Notes: a model not told the origin generated them from the sequence alone. 64,000 nucleotides of DNA from Frondihabitans peucedani (GCF_039537585.1 NZ_BAABAU010000001.1:1798001-1862000); one strand, 5' to 3'. Shown: positions 8,145 to 22,132, numbered from the stretch's first letter. Program-made: numbers and translations.

Positions 8145-9133
8145 CGGGCCTGGCCGTTCTGCTTCTTGGCGCGGTTCTTGCCGACCGGCTGGACGCGCTG
8201 GGTGGTGACTCGCTTGGGAGTCTCGATCTCGGTCACGGTGATCTCATTCAGAGCGGTCAGGGGGTTGCCCTTCACGCTGCCCTTGCGGGACTCCTTCTCC
8301 TGCTGGCGCTTGGCCAGGCGGGCCTCGCGAGCGAGGGCGGCGTCGCTGCCGGGAGTCGGGCTGTTGCGGATCACGACGTACTGCTGGCCCATGGTCCAGA
8401 TGTTCGAGGTCAGCCAGTAGAACATGACGCCGAGCGGGAACGACAGACCGGAGAACAGGAAGACGAGGGGGAGGACGTACAGGAGCATCTTCTGCTGCTT
8501 GTACATCGGGCTGGCCTTGGTCTCAGGCGACATGTTCTTCGAGGTCAGCTGCAGCTGCGTGTAGAACTGCGACGCCGTCATGACGACGATCATGATGCCC
8601 GCGATGACCTTGACCGTGATGACGTCGGACGACGTGAACGTCTCGTGGAGCGGCGCACCGAAGAGCTCGGCCTTGGCGAACGAGTTCGAGAGGCCGTTGT
8701 TGAGGAGGCCGATGCCGATCTTGCCGGTCTGCGCGTTGTGGAGCACCGTGTACAGGCTGAAGAACACCGGCATCTGGATCAGCAGCGGGAGGCACGACGA
8801 GAGCGGGTTGGTACCCGTCTCCTTGTAGAGCGCCATCGTCTCGCGCGACATCGCCTCGCGGGAGAACTGGTCTTTCTTGCCCTTGTACTTGTCCTGGATC
8901 TTCTTCAGCTGCGGGGCGACCTCCATCATCCGCCGCTGGTTCTTGATCTGGCGGACGAAGATCGGGATGAGGCAGACGCGGACGATGATCGTGAGCAGGA
9001 CGATCGAGAGCACCCAGGTCACGCCGGCGTCGGTCGGGAGGCCGAACGCGGTCAGCACGTAGTGCCAGCCGACGAGGATGGCCTCGACGACCCAGCGGAT
9101 CGGCCACAGGATCGTGCCTAGGAAGTCAAGCAT
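8141..9133 (-). CDS. yidC: membrane protein insertase YidC
   Basis: This 330-residue Oxa1/YidC-type insertase places proteins in the cytoplasmic membrane, with or without SecYEG. A first membrane segment near residues 10-30 is followed by an amphipathic region and the conserved insertase core (WVLSIVLLTIIVR, then LLIQMPVFFSLYTVL). A late segment contains FPLGVMFYWLTSNIWT, and a lysine/arginine-rich tail contacts the ribosome. As in other Gram-positive homologues there is no large periplasmic domain. It overlaps yidD by 8 bases and khpB by 4. Confidence 0.96.
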   Translation of the reverse strand: MLDFLGTILWPIRWVVEAILVGWHYVLTAFGLPTDAGVTWVLSIVLLTIIVRVCLIPIFVRQIKNQRRMMEVAPQLKKIQDKYKGKKDQFSREAMSRETMALYKETGTNPLSSCLPLLIQMPVFFSLYTVLHNAQTGKIGIGLLNNGLSNSFAKAELFGAPLHETFTSSDVITVKVIAGIMIVVMTASQFYTQLQLTSKNMSPETKASPMYKQQKMLLYVLPLVFLFSGLSFPLGVMFYWLTSNIWTMGQQYVVIRNSPTPGSDAALAREARLAKRQQEKESRKGSVKGNPLTALNEITVTEIETPKRVTTQRVQPVGKNRAKKQNGQAR

Positions 9134-9479
9134 TCTGGGTCAGCCCTTTCGTGGCTTCCACGGGGGCGACCCCGTGACTGCGTTCAAGTCGTGCTGTCAC
9201 GAAACCCCCGGTGGTCAGGGTGTGACGGTGGTGGTGAGGCTCGGGGACGTCGTCGATGCCGCCCGCCGCCCAGGGGTGGCAGCGGACGAGCCGCCAGCTG
9301 CCGAGCGCGATGCCTCGGACGGCACCGTGCTTCTGGATCGCCGTGAGCGCGTACTGCGAGCACGACGGGTAGTAGCGACAGACGTCGCCGTACAGCGGAG
9401 AGATCGTCGCCCGGTACGCACGCAGGATCGCCACGCAGACGTTGCGCGGGAGGATTGCCAGGAATCGGACGATGCTCAC
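9126..9479 (-). CDS. yidD: membrane protein insertion efficiency factor YidD
   Basis: This 117-residue protein assists YidC-dependent insertion at the inner face of the membrane. The diagnostic segment is YRATISPLYGDVCRYYPSCS followed by YALTAIQKHGAVRG and RCHPW. A histidine-rich tail extends beyond the conserved core and is poorly conserved in the family. It starts inside the end of rnpA (ATGA overlap) and ends inside yidC, in the standard rnpA-yidD-yidC order. Confidence 0.95.
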   Translation of the reverse strand: MSIVRFLAILPRNVCVAILRAYRATISPLYGDVCRYYPSCSQYALTAIQKHGAVRGIALGSWRLVRCHPWAAGGIDDVPEPHHHRHTLTTGGFVTARLERSHGVAPVEATKGLTQNA

Positions 9480-9817
9480 GCTCTCAAACCCTTGTCGATG
9501 ACTTCCGTGATCTCATCGAGCAGGGTAGACCACGGAACTCCGATAGTGCCTGGCAGCGCCCGGATGACGACGTCTGTTCCCCCAGGGAGAACAGAGAGCC
9601 GCTCGTGGGCGATCGCCTTAAGTCGACGGCGCACCGTGTTGCGGGCAACCGCGTTGCCGACGGCCTTGGAGACGATGAACCCGAAGCGGACGTGTCCGGC
9701 CGGCGCCGATCCGCTCCGGATGTAGACGACACAGTGCGCCGTGGCCGACTTGCGGCCACGGCGCACCGTGTTGCGGTAGTCGTCAGCTCGGACGATCCGG
9801 TTGGCGCGAGCCAACAC
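9476..9817 (-). CDS. rnpA: ribonuclease P protein component
   Basis: This 113-residue basic protein is the subunit of RNase P, which matures the 5' ends of tRNAs. The RNR-like signature is visible as KAVGNAVARNTVRRRLKAI, and the N-terminal ANRIVRADDYRNTVRRG segment matches the family. Length is normal. It lies 27 bases downstream of rpmH and overlaps yidD by 4 bases. Confidence 0.96.
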   Translation of the reverse strand: MLARANRIVRADDYRNTVRRGRKSATAHCVVYIRSGSAPAGHVRFGFIVSKAVGNAVARNTVRRRLKAIAHERLSVLPGGTDVVIRALPGTIGVPWSTLLDEITEVIDKGLRA

Positions 9818-9844
9818 GAGAGTCGCGACCCTTGCGGACCGTGC

Positions 9845-9982
9845 CTACGCGGAGAGCTCGGTGCGGCCCTTGCCGCGGCGGGCGGCGAGGATGGCGCGGC
9901 CGGCGCGGGTGCGCATGCGAGCACGGAAGCCGTGCTTCTTGGCGCGGCGACGGTTGTTCGGCTGGAAAGTGCGCTTGCTCAT
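9845..9982 (-). CDS. rpmH: 50S ribosomal protein L34
   Basis: This 45-residue, very basic protein starts [19 protein letters not shown] and ends GRTELSA, a textbook L34 of the large ribosomal subunit. A GGAG ribosome binding site stands 8 bases before the ATG. It is divergent from dnaA, and the shared spacer holds DnaA boxes, the universal rpmH-dnaA arrangement at bacterial origins. Confidence 0.98.
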   Translation of the reverse strand: MSKRTFQPNNRRRAKKHGFRARMRTRAGRAILAARRGKGRTELSA

Positions 9983-10406
9983 CGTTTCGTCTCCGTAGGG
10001 AAAGGGACCGAGCCAGGTGCCGCAGTCCGAAAAGTCTGGTCAGCCGTTCGACGGCTGAAATCAACTGGTTAAAACTACGCGACGGCGGCCCGGCGGTCAA
10101 ACGAGGAGCTTCACCGACATTATCCACACTGGGGAAAACTCCGGTTGCGTCTCCACCGCCGTGTCGAACTAAGGTGGGGGAGTCCCGAGCACGATCACCA
10201 CGGGATCAGCGGAGAGACCCGTACTCCGCCCGCACCGCACGAGTTGCACAGCCGGTGGATAACCCTGTGCAGAACTCTGTTGAACGAGTTGCCCGTGAGC
10301 GACGGGTCACCGTCCGCGAGCAACGTGAATGAGCAACCGGCACCACCGTCGAGACGAGAGACCATCTCGACCGGGCCGACCTGATGTCTGAGGAATCGAG
10401 AACACA
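9983..10406. promoter_or_regulatory. rpmH-dnaA divergent regulatory region
   Basis: This 424-base spacer has no gene. It contains a perfect DnaA box TTATCCACA at 10120-10128 and a one-mismatch box on the other strand at 10254-10262 (GGTGGATAA). Promoters for rpmH to the left and dnaA to the right must lie here, and the boxes are consistent with dnaA autoregulation. I cannot place -35/-10 elements with confidence. Confidence 0.75.
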
Positions 10407-11822
10407 GTGACGACTACGACCGACCCGGTCCAGGGCCTGTGGCGCTCCGTCCTCGCCCGACTCACGACAGACGACAGGATCACGCCTCAGCTGCACGGCT
10501 TCGTCAGCCTGGTCGAGCCGAAGGGCGTCCTCGGCGACACCCTCTACCTCGAGGTCCCCAACGAGCTCACCCGCGGAATGCTCGAGCAGCGCATCCGCGA
10601 GCCCCTCCTCGACGCCATCGGCGCCCTCGGCGACAGCTCGGTGTCGAGCTTCGCGATCACGGTCAATCCCGACATCACGCCCGACACCCTGAGCCAGCCT
10701 CAGGAGCAGGCGGAGCAGAACCAGTACGTCGAGGCCCCCTTCGTGCCGGCGCCGGTCGAGGTCACCACCGGCGGCAAGCGCAACGACTCCCGGCTCAACC
10801 CGAAGTACAGCTTCGACAACTTCGTCATCGGCGCGTCCAACCGCTTCGCGCACGCAGCCGCGGTGGCTGTGAGCGAGGCTCCCGCCAAGGCCTACAACCC
10901 CCTCTTCATCTACGGCGAGTCCGGCCTCGGCAAGACCCACCTCCTCCACGCCATCGGCCACTACGCCGAGAGCATGTACCCGGGCATCCGCGTCCGCTAC
11001 GTCTCGAGCGAGGAGTTCACCAACGACTTCATCAACTCGATCGCCAACAACCGGTCGAGCCAGTTCCAGCAGCGGTACCGAGAGATCGACATCCTGCTCA
11101 TCGACGACATCCAGTTCCTGCAGGGGAAAGACAGCACCCAGGAGGCGTTCTTCCACACCTTCAACACCCTGCACGACCACGACAAGCAGCTGGTCATCAC
11201 CAGCGACCTCCCGCCGAAGCACCTCACCGGCTTCGAAGACCGGATGCGGTCGCGCTTCGAGTGGGGCCTGATCACCGACGTGCAGGCGCCCGACCTCGAG
11301 ACCAGGATCGCGATCCTGCGCAAGAAGGCCCAGAGCGAGAAGCTGCTGGTGCGCGACGAGATCCTCGAGTACATGGCGACGAAGGTGTCGAGCAACATCC
11401 GCGAGCTCGAGGGCACGCTGATCAGAGTCACGGCGTTCGCCAGCCTGAACCGCACCGCCGTCGACATGGCCCTGGTGCAGACGGTCCTGAAAGACCTGAT
11501 CACGCTCGACGACGACAACGTGATCGCGCCGGTCGACATCATCAACCACACGGCCGACTACTTCAAGCTGTCAGTCGACGACCTCTACGGGTCGTCCCGC
11601 TCGCAGGCGATCGCCACGGCCCGCCAGATCGCGATGTACCTGTGCCGCGAGCTCACGAACCTCTCCCTGCCCAAGATCGGCCAGCTGTTCGGCAACCGCG
11701 ACCACACCACGGTCATGTACGCGAACAAGAAGATCTCCGAGCTGATGAAGGAGCGCCGGTCGATCTACAACCAGGTCACCGAGCTCACCAGCCGGATCAA
11801 GCAGGACCACCGCTACAAGTAG
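10407..11822 (+). CDS. dnaA: chromosomal replication initiator protein DnaA
   Basis: This 471-residue AAA+ ATPase binds DnaA boxes and opens oriC. Domain I is at the N-terminus and is joined by a short, variable Gln/Glu-rich linker (about residues 95-130) to the ATPase. Walker A GESGLGKT is at residues 170-177 and Walker B (LLIDDIQF) follows. The C-terminal helix-turn-helix carries the GNRDHTTVMYANKKI signature. The GTG at 10407 is the first plausible start and gives a normal domain I. The gene is followed by oriC and dnaN. Confidence 0.98.
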   Translation: MTTTTDPVQGLWRSVLARLTTDDRITPQLHGFVSLVEPKGVLGDTLYLEVPNELTRGMLEQRIREPLLDAIGALGDSSVSSFAITVNPDITPDTLSQPQEQAEQNQYVEAPFVPAPVEVTTGGKRNDSRLNPKYSFDNFVIGASNRFAHAAAVAVSEAPAKAYNPLFIYGESGLGKTHLLHAIGHYAESMYPGIRVRYVSSEEFTNDFINSIANNRSSQFQQRYREIDILLIDDIQFLQGKDSTQEAFFHTFNTLHDHDKQLVITSDLPPKHLTGFEDRMRSRFEWGLITDVQAPDLETRIAILRKKAQSEKLLVRDEILEYMATKVSSNIRELEGTLIRVTAFASLNRTAVDMALVQTVLKDLITLDDDNVIAPVDIINHTADYFKLSVDDLYGSSRSQAIATARQIAMYLCRELTNLSLPKIGQLFGNRDHTTVMYANKKISELMKERRSIYNQVTELTSRIKQDHRYK

Positions 11823-12412
11823 GTCGCCCCACAGACTCGACCCCGCGGAGTGCGACGACCGGTCCGCCCCGGCGTCCGAAGACCTCGATCGAGGCCGCAG
11901 GATCCCGCCTCCCGCTCTCGGCACGACCCGCGATCCCCTGCTCGCAGGGCGCCTCGGCGTCCCCTCCCGCGTCCCCCTGGGGACGGTCCCGCGGGTCTTA
12001 AAGCGGACCGTTTCCCCCAGTGTGGATAACTTGTGGAAAGTCGTGGATAACCGGGGGGTGAATTGTTCACTCCGGAGCAAGGCCTGTGAATGACACGAGG
12101 TGGAGGGTCGGGTCGGCTCACAGGTCCACCCGATTCGACTCACAATCCATCAACAACTCACACGGCTGTAGTTCCCACTGCCTGCGCGGTTATTAACAAG
12201 TTATCCACACTGTGCACAACGGTTAAGACTGTTACTCCTTCTAAAGAAGAATTGATCAGGGAGACAACCTTGTGGATGGCCGAGCCCCCGGCAGAGCCCC
12301 GAGACCACCTGGAGAATTGCTGTGCCAGTATTAACCGGCCAGGCACGATCCATGCCCGGCTCGAGCACTCGATGGCGGTCCTGACAGGGGCTGCACCGAT
12401 AGGGGTCACAGC
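11823..12412. other. oriC: chromosomal origin of replication (oriC), dnaA-dnaN spacer
   Basis: This 590-base gene-free stretch separates dnaA and dnaN. DnaA boxes include TGTGGATAA at 12021-12029 (minus-strand TTATCCACA), a one-mismatch box at 12042-12050, a perfect TTATCCACA at 12201-12209 and TGTGCACAA at 12211-12219. Base composition drops near 12190-12260 (TTATTAACAAG, CTAAAGAAGAATTGATC), a plausible unwinding element. A 7-bp hairpin (CGTCCCC/GGGGACG) at 11970-11985 may end dnaA transcripts. Fewer perfect boxes are visible than in some actinobacterial origins, and degenerate ones were not scored. Confidence 0.93.
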
Positions 12413-13576
12413 GTGAAGTTCCAGGTCAACCGCGACGTCTTCAGCGACGCCGTCTCGTTCGCCGTCAAGCTGCTCCCTCAGCGGACGACCCTGCCGATCC
12501 TGAGCGGTGTCCTCATCGAGGCGCACGAGGGCGGGCTCACGCTGTCGTCGTTCGACTACGAGGTCTCGTCGCAGACCAGCATCGCGGCCGAGGTCGACGA
12601 GGAGGGCACGATCCTGGTCTCCGGCCGTCTGCTCGCCGACATCGCCAACCGCCTCCCCAGCGCCCCGGTCGTGTTCACCACCGAGGAGACCCGCATCAGC
12701 GTCTCGTGCGGTTCGGCGAACTTCTCGCTCCTGAGCATGCCCGTCGAGGAGTACCCGACGCTGCCGACCCCCGGCCCGCAGTCGGGCGTCGTCCCGGGCG
12801 ACAAGTTCTCGCTCGCCGTCTCGCAGGTCGCCGTCGCCGCGTCCCGCGACGACGTCACCCCGGTGATCACCGGGGTGCAGCTCGAGGTGACCGAGAACGC
12901 CCTGTCGCTGGTCGCCACCGACCGGTACCGGGTCGCCGTCCGCGGCATCGACTGGGACTCCGGCAGCGCGGGCACCGGTGCGACCCCCGACAAGCCGAGC
13001 CTCACGGCGCTGGTGCCGGCCCGCACCCTGCAGGAGGTCGGCAAGACCTTCGGCAGCGCCACCACGCTGTCCGTGTCGATCACCGGCACCGAAGACCGCG
13101 AGCTCATCTCGTTCCAGGCAGACGACAAGGTCGTCACCTCCCTGCTCATCAAGGGGAATTTCCCTCCCGTCAAGCGCCTGTTCCCCGAGACGGTCGAGAA
13201 CTACGCTGTGATGAACACCGCGGAGCTCGTCGAGGCGACCCGGCGCGTATCGCTCGTCCTGGAGCGCGAAGCAGCTCTGAGATTCACGTTCACGATCGAC
13301 GGCCTCACCCTCGAGGCCATCGGAAGCGAGCAAGCGCAGGCGTCAGAGTCGATCGACGCGCTCCTGACCGGAGACGACACCGTGGTTTCGCTGAAGCCGC
13401 AGTTCCTCCTGGACGGACTGGGAGCCGTTCACTCGGAGTTCGTCCGCATCTCGTTCACCAAGACCGAGAATCCCAACAAGCCGGGGCCCGTGCTCATCAC
13501 GAGCCAGTCGTCGAAAGACCAGCCGGGAGCGGACAGCTACAAGTACCTCCTCCAGCCCAACCTCCTGTTGCGCTGA
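12413..13576 (+). CDS. dnaN: DNA polymerase III beta subunit (sliding clamp)
   Basis: This 387-residue protein forms the ring-shaped processivity clamp of the replicative polymerase. It begins MKFQVNRDVFSDAVSFAVKLLPQRTTLPIL, diagnostic of DnaN, and has the usual three-domain length. The C-terminal peptide-binding region is intact. Translation starts at a GTG at 12413 directly after oriC. It is followed 64 bases later by gnd in the same direction. Confidence 0.98.
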   Translation: MKFQVNRDVFSDAVSFAVKLLPQRTTLPILSGVLIEAHEGGLTLSSFDYEVSSQTSIAAEVDEEGTILVSGRLLADIANRLPSAPVVFTTEETRISVSCGSANFSLLSMPVEEYPTLPTPGPQSGVVPGDKFSLAVSQVAVAASRDDVTPVITGVQLEVTENALSLVATDRYRVAVRGIDWDSGSAGTGATPDKPSLTALVPARTLQEVGKTFGSATTLSVSITGTEDRELISFQADDKVVTSLLIKGNFPPVKRLFPETVENYAVMNTAELVEATRRVSLVLEREAALRFTFTIDGLTLEAIGSEQAQASESIDALLTGDDTVVSLKPQFLLDGLGAVHSEFVRISFTKTENPNKPGPVLITSQSSKDQPGADSYKYLLQPNLLLR

Positions 13577-13640
13577 TCGCGCACTCCACCGAACGCGTCG
13601 CCCGCTAGAGACGCGCGCTCAAAAGAACAAAGGAATCTCC

Positions 13641-14531
13641 ATGCACATCGGCCTCATCGGTCTTGGCAAAATGGGCAACAACATGCGTGCTCGCCTCCGT
13701 GCGCACGACATCGAGGTGACCGGCTACGACAACAATCCGGCCGTCTCCGACGTCGCGAGCCTCAAAGACCTGGCGGAGGCCCTGCCGGCCCCGCGCATCG
13801 TGTGGGTCATGGTGCCGTCCGGCGCCATCACCGCCGGCGTCATCAACGAGCTCTCCGAGGTCCTCTCCGAGGGCGACATGGTCATCGACGGCGGCAACTC
13901 GAAGTTCACCAGCGACTTCGAGAACGAGAAGCTGCTCACGCCCAAGGGCATCAAATACGTCGACGCCGGTGTCTCCGGCGGCGTGTGGGGCCTCGAGAAC
14001 GGCTACGGCCTCATGGTCGGCGGCTCCGACGACGACATCGCCGCGGCGCTCCCGATCTTCGACGCGCTGCGCCCCGAGGGCCCCCGCGAAGAGGGCTTCG
14101 TGCACGTCGGCCCGATCGGCGCCGGCCACTACGCGAAGATGGTCCACAACGGCATCGAGTACGCCATCATGCAGGCGTACGGCGAGGGCTTCGAGCTCCT
14201 CGAGACCAAGAAAGACCTGATCAAAGACGTCACCGGCACGTTCAAGGCCTGGCAGCGAGGCACGGTCGTCCGCTCCTGGCTGCTCGAGCTGCTCGTGCTC
14301 GGCCTCGAACAGGACCCGTCGTTCGAAGACATCTCGGGCTACGTCGAGGACTCCGGCGAGGGTCGCTGGACCCTCGAGGAGGCCATCGACAACGCCGTGC
14401 CGATGCCCGCGATCAGCGCGTCGATCTTCGCGCGGTTCGTCTCGCGCCAGGGCGACGGCTCGCCGACGATGAAGGCCGTCGCGGCCCTTCGCAACCAGTT
14501 CGGCGGCCACGCGGTCAAGAAGGCCGACTAG
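13641..14531 (+). CDS. gnd: 6-phosphogluconate dehydrogenase, decarboxylating, short type
   Basis: This 296-residue enzyme oxidises and decarboxylates 6-phosphogluconate to ribulose 5-phosphate in the pentose phosphate pathway. The Rossmann motif GLIGLGKMG is at the N-terminus. IDGGNSKF, GVSGGVWGLENGYGLMVGG and the catalytic Lys in AGHYAKMVHNGIEY are all present. It belongs to the short (about 300-residue) GndA/YqeC type, not the 470-residue type, and that group often prefers NAD. Its position between dnaN and recF is a conserved oddity of actinobacterial origins. Confidence 0.94.
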   Translation: MHIGLIGLGKMGNNMRARLRAHDIEVTGYDNNPAVSDVASLKDLAEALPAPRIVWVMVPSGAITAGVINELSEVLSEGDMVIDGGNSKFTSDFENEKLLTPKGIKYVDAGVSGGVWGLENGYGLMVGGSDDDIAAALPIFDALRPEGPREEGFVHVGPIGAGHYAKMVHNGIEYAIMQAYGEGFELLETKKDLIKDVTGTFKAWQRGTVVRSWLLELLVLGLEQDPSFEDISGYVEDSGEGRWTLEEAIDNAVPMPAISASIFARFVSRQGDGSPTMKAVAALRNQFGGHAVKKAD

Positions 14532-14545
14532 CCCCCTGGGCCCGC

Positions 14546-15745
14546 GTGCGAGTACTCCATCTGAGCCTCACCGACTTCCGCAACTACGCCACCGCTGAAG
14601 TCTCGCTCGCGCGCGGGCCCAACCTCTTCGTCGGCCGGAACGGCCAGGGCAAGACGAATCTCGTCGAGTCCCTCGGCTACCTGGCCACTCTCTCGTCGCA
14701 CCGGGTCTCGAGCGACGCCGCCCTCATCCGGCAGGGCGCCGACTCGGCGATCATCCGGGCGCGACTCGAGAGCTCCGAGCGCGATCTCCTCGCCGAAGTG
14801 CAGATCAACCGCTCCTCACCCAATCGCGCACAGATCAACCGGGGCGCGATCAAGCCGCGCGAGCTCCCGCGGTACTTCTCGAGCATCCTGTTCGCCCCCG
14901 AAGACCTCGCTCTCGTCCGCGGCGAGCCGAGCGGGCGCCGCCGGTTCCTCGACGAGCTGCTCGTGGCCCGTTCCCCCCGGCTGGCGGGCGTCCTCAGCGA
15001 CTACGACCGGGTGCTCCGGCAGCGCAACACGCTCCTCAAGTCGGCCCGGGCGTCCGGCGTCCGGGGCGACAAGCTCTCGACACTCGACATCTGGGACGAC
15101 CGCCTGGTGGTGCTCGGCTCCGAGATCATCACCGCGCGTCAGCGCCTGGTGGCCCTCCTGCTCCCCGAGGTGTCGAGCTCCTACCGCGCCGTCGCCGGCG
15201 ACGACCACGCCGCGACCCTGTCGCTCGTCGTCAGCATCCGCGGCGGAGTCCGCGACGACGACGAGCCCCTCGAGTCCGGGCAGGATGCACTCCCCGAGAG
15301 CGAGATCGACCCGCTGTTCCGCGAGGCGCTCACCCGCGTCCGCCGCTCCGAGCTCGACCGCGGCGTCACGCTCGTCGGCCCCCACCGCGACGACCTCTTC
15401 CTCTCTCTCAACGCCCTGCCTGCCCGCGGCTACGCGAGCCACGGCGAGTCCTGGTCCTTCGCGCTCGCTCTCAAGCTGGCCTCCGCTGCCGTCCTCCGCA
15501 CCGACTCCGTGACCGGAGACCCGGTGATCGTCCTCGACGACGTCTTCGCCGAGCTCGACCGCTCTCGCCGGGAGCGTCTGGCCGACGCGGTGGCCGACTA
15601 CGAGCAGGTGCTCATCACGGCGGCCGTCGAAGAGGACGTCCCCGAGAGGCTGGCGGCCCACACCGTCCGCATCTCGAAGGGCACGGTCGTCGACGAGGGC
15701 ACGGTCGTCGACGAGGGCACGATCGTCGACGGGGTGACGACGTGA
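14546..15745 (+). CDS. recF: DNA replication and repair protein RecF
   Basis: This 399-residue SMC-like ATPase helps load RecA at gaps in DNA. The N-terminal RVLHLSLTDFRNYA leads to Walker A GRNGQGKT at residues 30-37. The ABC-type signature and Walker B (VIVLDDVFAELDRSRRERL) follow at the C-terminal end. I chose the GTG at 14546, 15 bases after gnd. The C-terminus ends in a short in-frame tandem repeat, Gly-Thr-Val-Val-Asp-Glu two or three times, that is not part of the RecF fold. The stop overlaps the next start by 4 bases. Confidence 0.96.
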   Translation: MRVLHLSLTDFRNYATAEVSLARGPNLFVGRNGQGKTNLVESLGYLATLSSHRVSSDAALIRQGADSAIIRARLESSERDLLAEVQINRSSPNRAQINRGAIKPRELPRYFSSILFAPEDLALVRGEPSGRRRFLDELLVARSPRLAGVLSDYDRVLRQRNTLLKSARASGVRGDKLSTLDIWDDRLVVLGSEIITARQRLVALLLPEVSSSYRAVAGDDHAATLSLVVSIRGGVRDDDEPLESGQDALPESEIDPLFREALTRVRRSELDRGVTLVGPHRDDLFLSLNALPARGYASHGESWSFALALKLASAAVLRTDSVTGDPVIVLDDVFAELDRSRRERLADAVADYEQVLITAAVEEDVPERLAAHTVRISKGTVVDEGTVVDEGTIVDGVTT

Positions 15746-16248
15746 CCGAGTCCGACGGGTTCGTGCCCGACAACGAGGCCCAGCGCGTCTACCTCCGGTT
15801 CCGGCGCGTGTTCGGCGACCCGTCGACGAGGTCGAGAGACGCCAGGCGCAGGATCGCGCGGTCGGGGGCCCCGAGCCAGCCGTTCTCCTCCGGTCGCGAC
15901 CCGCGGGGCATCGCCGACGTGATCCTGAGCGTCACGACCGAGCTCGGCTGGAACAGCACGCTGGCGCAGTCCGACCTCATGAACGCCTGGCCGGAGCTGG
16001 TCGGCGGCGAGCTCGCCGATCACAGCGTGCCGGTCGGCATCGAAGACGGAACGCTGACCGTCCAGTGCGACTCGACGGCGTGGGCGACCCAGCTCCGGCT
16101 GATGCGCGCACAGGTGACGACGAGCATCATCGCGACCTACCCCGACGCCGGCATCGAGTCGATGCGTTTTCTGGGCCCCAACGCCCCGACCTGGAAACGG
16201 GGCCCCAGATCGGTTCCAGGGCGTGGCCCTCGCGATACTTACGGCTGA
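15742..16248 (+). CDS. dciA: DUF721 protein, DciA-type helicase loader
   Basis: This 168-residue protein has the DUF721 pattern. A disordered N-terminus is followed by a KH-like domain with WPELVGGELADHSVPVGIEDGTLTVQCDSTAWATQLRLM and a conserved C-terminal leucine/glycine segment. DciA proteins load the replicative helicase DnaB in most bacteria that lack DnaC. The GTG start overlaps the recF stop, so the two are coupled, as is common between recF and gyrB in actinobacteria. The role is inferred from family and position. Confidence 0.85.
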   Translation: MTESDGFVPDNEAQRVYLRFRRVFGDPSTRSRDARRRIARSGAPSQPFSSGRDPRGIADVILSVTTELGWNSTLAQSDLMNAWPELVGGELADHSVPVGIEDGTLTVQCDSTAWATQLRLMRAQVTTSIIATYPDAGIESMRFLGPNAPTWKRGPRSVPGRGPRDTYG

Positions 16249-16443
16249 CAAGGGTCAATCGGTCACCGAGGCCCTGAAAATCGCTCTGAGGGCGTTTTTC
16301 GCCCCGTCGATCACACTCCTGCGGTAGACTGGGAAGGTCGTCCAGGGCCATCGTGCCATCGTCCGAACGAAGCCCCGCGGGGCTTAAAGCAGGGGTGGTG
16401 GGCAGCTGCGCGGCGTCTCGAAAACACGGCAGGAGCCCCATAA

Positions 16444-18429
<1,986 letters not shown>

Positions 18430-18524
18430 CCCGCGCCAGGCCCTGATCCGACGCGGATCGGGAGCCGGGCGCCCAGGCGAGCCGCAGGATCCTGCGCTCA
18501 CCGGCTACCGAAAGAACACACACG

Positions 18525-21235
<2,711 letters not shown>

Positions 21236-21239
<4 letters not shown>

Positions 21240-21643
21240 CAAGCGTCGCTGAAAAGCTGCAGAGCAAGGCCAAGAAGCCCGTCGGCACCAAGCAGGTGCG
21301 GCTGAAGCTGGTCTACATCGACTTCTGGTCGACCGTGAAGCTCTCGTTCCTGGTGGCCGTGGCCCTCGGCATCATCACCGTCGTCGCCACGTTCCTGGTC
21401 TACGTGATCCTGGCGCGACTCGGCATCTTCACCACCCTCGACAAGCTCCTGCAGGAGGTGCTCGGCGACTCCGGGTTCACCCTTCAAGACACCCTGTCGA
21501 TCGGCCAGGTCATGCTGTTCGCGATCGTCGTCGCGATCCTGAACATCGTCATCGGCACCGTGCTCGGGGCGATCGCCGCACTCCTCTACAACCTCAGCGT
21601 CCGCATCACCGGCGGTCTGCTGGTCGGCTTCACCAACAACTGA
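21236..21643 (+). CDS. DUF3566 transmembrane protein
   Basis: This 135-residue membrane protein has a short basic N-terminus and a conserved [21 protein letters not shown] segment. Two transmembrane helices, at about residues 35-60 and 95-120, flank an extracytoplasmic loop. DUF3566 proteins are found almost only in actinobacteria, directly after gyrA, and have no settled function. Translation is coupled to gyrA by an ATGA overlap. The neighbourhood suggests a link to the origin-proximal membrane rather than a metabolic role, but this is inference. Confidence 0.93.
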
Positions 21644-21695
21644 GCCGCTCGATTTAGTAGAAAGCGCCGGATAAGGTACTGTCTTATTCGGTCCA

Positions 21696-21769
21696 GGGGC
21701 TATAGCTCAGGCGGTTAGAGCGCTTCGCTGATAACGAAGAGGTCACAGGTTCAAGTCCTGTTAGCCCCA
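21696..21769 (+). tRNA. ileT: tRNA-Ile (GAT anticodon)
   Basis: This is a 74-base cloverleaf. The acceptor stem is GGGGCTA with TAGCCCC, the anticodon stem is CTTCG/CGAAG around the loop CTGATAA, and the T arm carries GGTTCAAGTCC. The anticodon GAT reads isoleucine. No CCA is encoded. A tRNA-Ile/tRNA-Ala pair after gyrA is conserved in actinobacteria. Confidence 0.98.
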
Positions 21770-21842
21770 CGTGCTTGCTTCACGACACTGAACACGTCGC
21801 ACGACGTCGGTGTCACGGCAACACCAACGAATCACCCGGACC

Positions 21843-21915
21843 GGGGCCTTAGCTCAGTTGGTAGAGCGCCTGCTTTGCAAGCAGGATGTCAGGAGTTCGA
21901 TTCTCCTAGGCTCCA
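21843..21915 (+). tRNA. alaT: tRNA-Ala (TGC anticodon)
   Basis: This is a 73-base cloverleaf. The acceptor stem GGGGCCT pairs with AGGCTCC and includes the G3-U70 wobble pair that marks alanine tRNAs. The anticodon loop is TTTGCAA with anticodon TGC. No CCA is encoded. It lies 73 bases after tRNA-Ile and is probably on the same transcript. Confidence 0.98.
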
Positions 21916-21999
21916 CTCGAATCGGGTCGCTGTGTTCGGTGCCTACGGCGCCTTACCGCGGATTCTCCTCGATGCTCTTGGGCCCGCTGCCGCGGGCAT

Positions 22000-22024
22000 G
22001 CCGCCTCTTGTGGGGCGGCTTTTG
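22000..22024 (+). terminator. terminator after the tRNA pair
   Basis: GCCGCC and GGCGGC form a 6-bp stem with an 8-base loop, followed by TTTTG. It lies 85 bases after tRNA-Ala. Confidence 0.75.
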
Positions 22025-22075
22025 CGTTGAGCGGCCAGGTGGTGGGAACTCGGGGTGGGGACCAGCGGACAGAAC

Positions 22076-22103
22076 GAGGGCCCGTCCTGGTGGACGGGCC
22101 CTC
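22076..22103. terminator. 12-bp hairpin between convergent transcripts
   Basis: GAGGGCCCGTCC and its complement form a perfect 12-bp stem with a 4-base TGGT loop. It sits 30 bases beyond the end of the minus-strand gene at 22133 and can act on either strand, although neither side has a long T run. Confidence 0.7.
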
Positions 22104-22132
22104 GTGATGCGGTGTGGCTGGTGACGCTCGGC

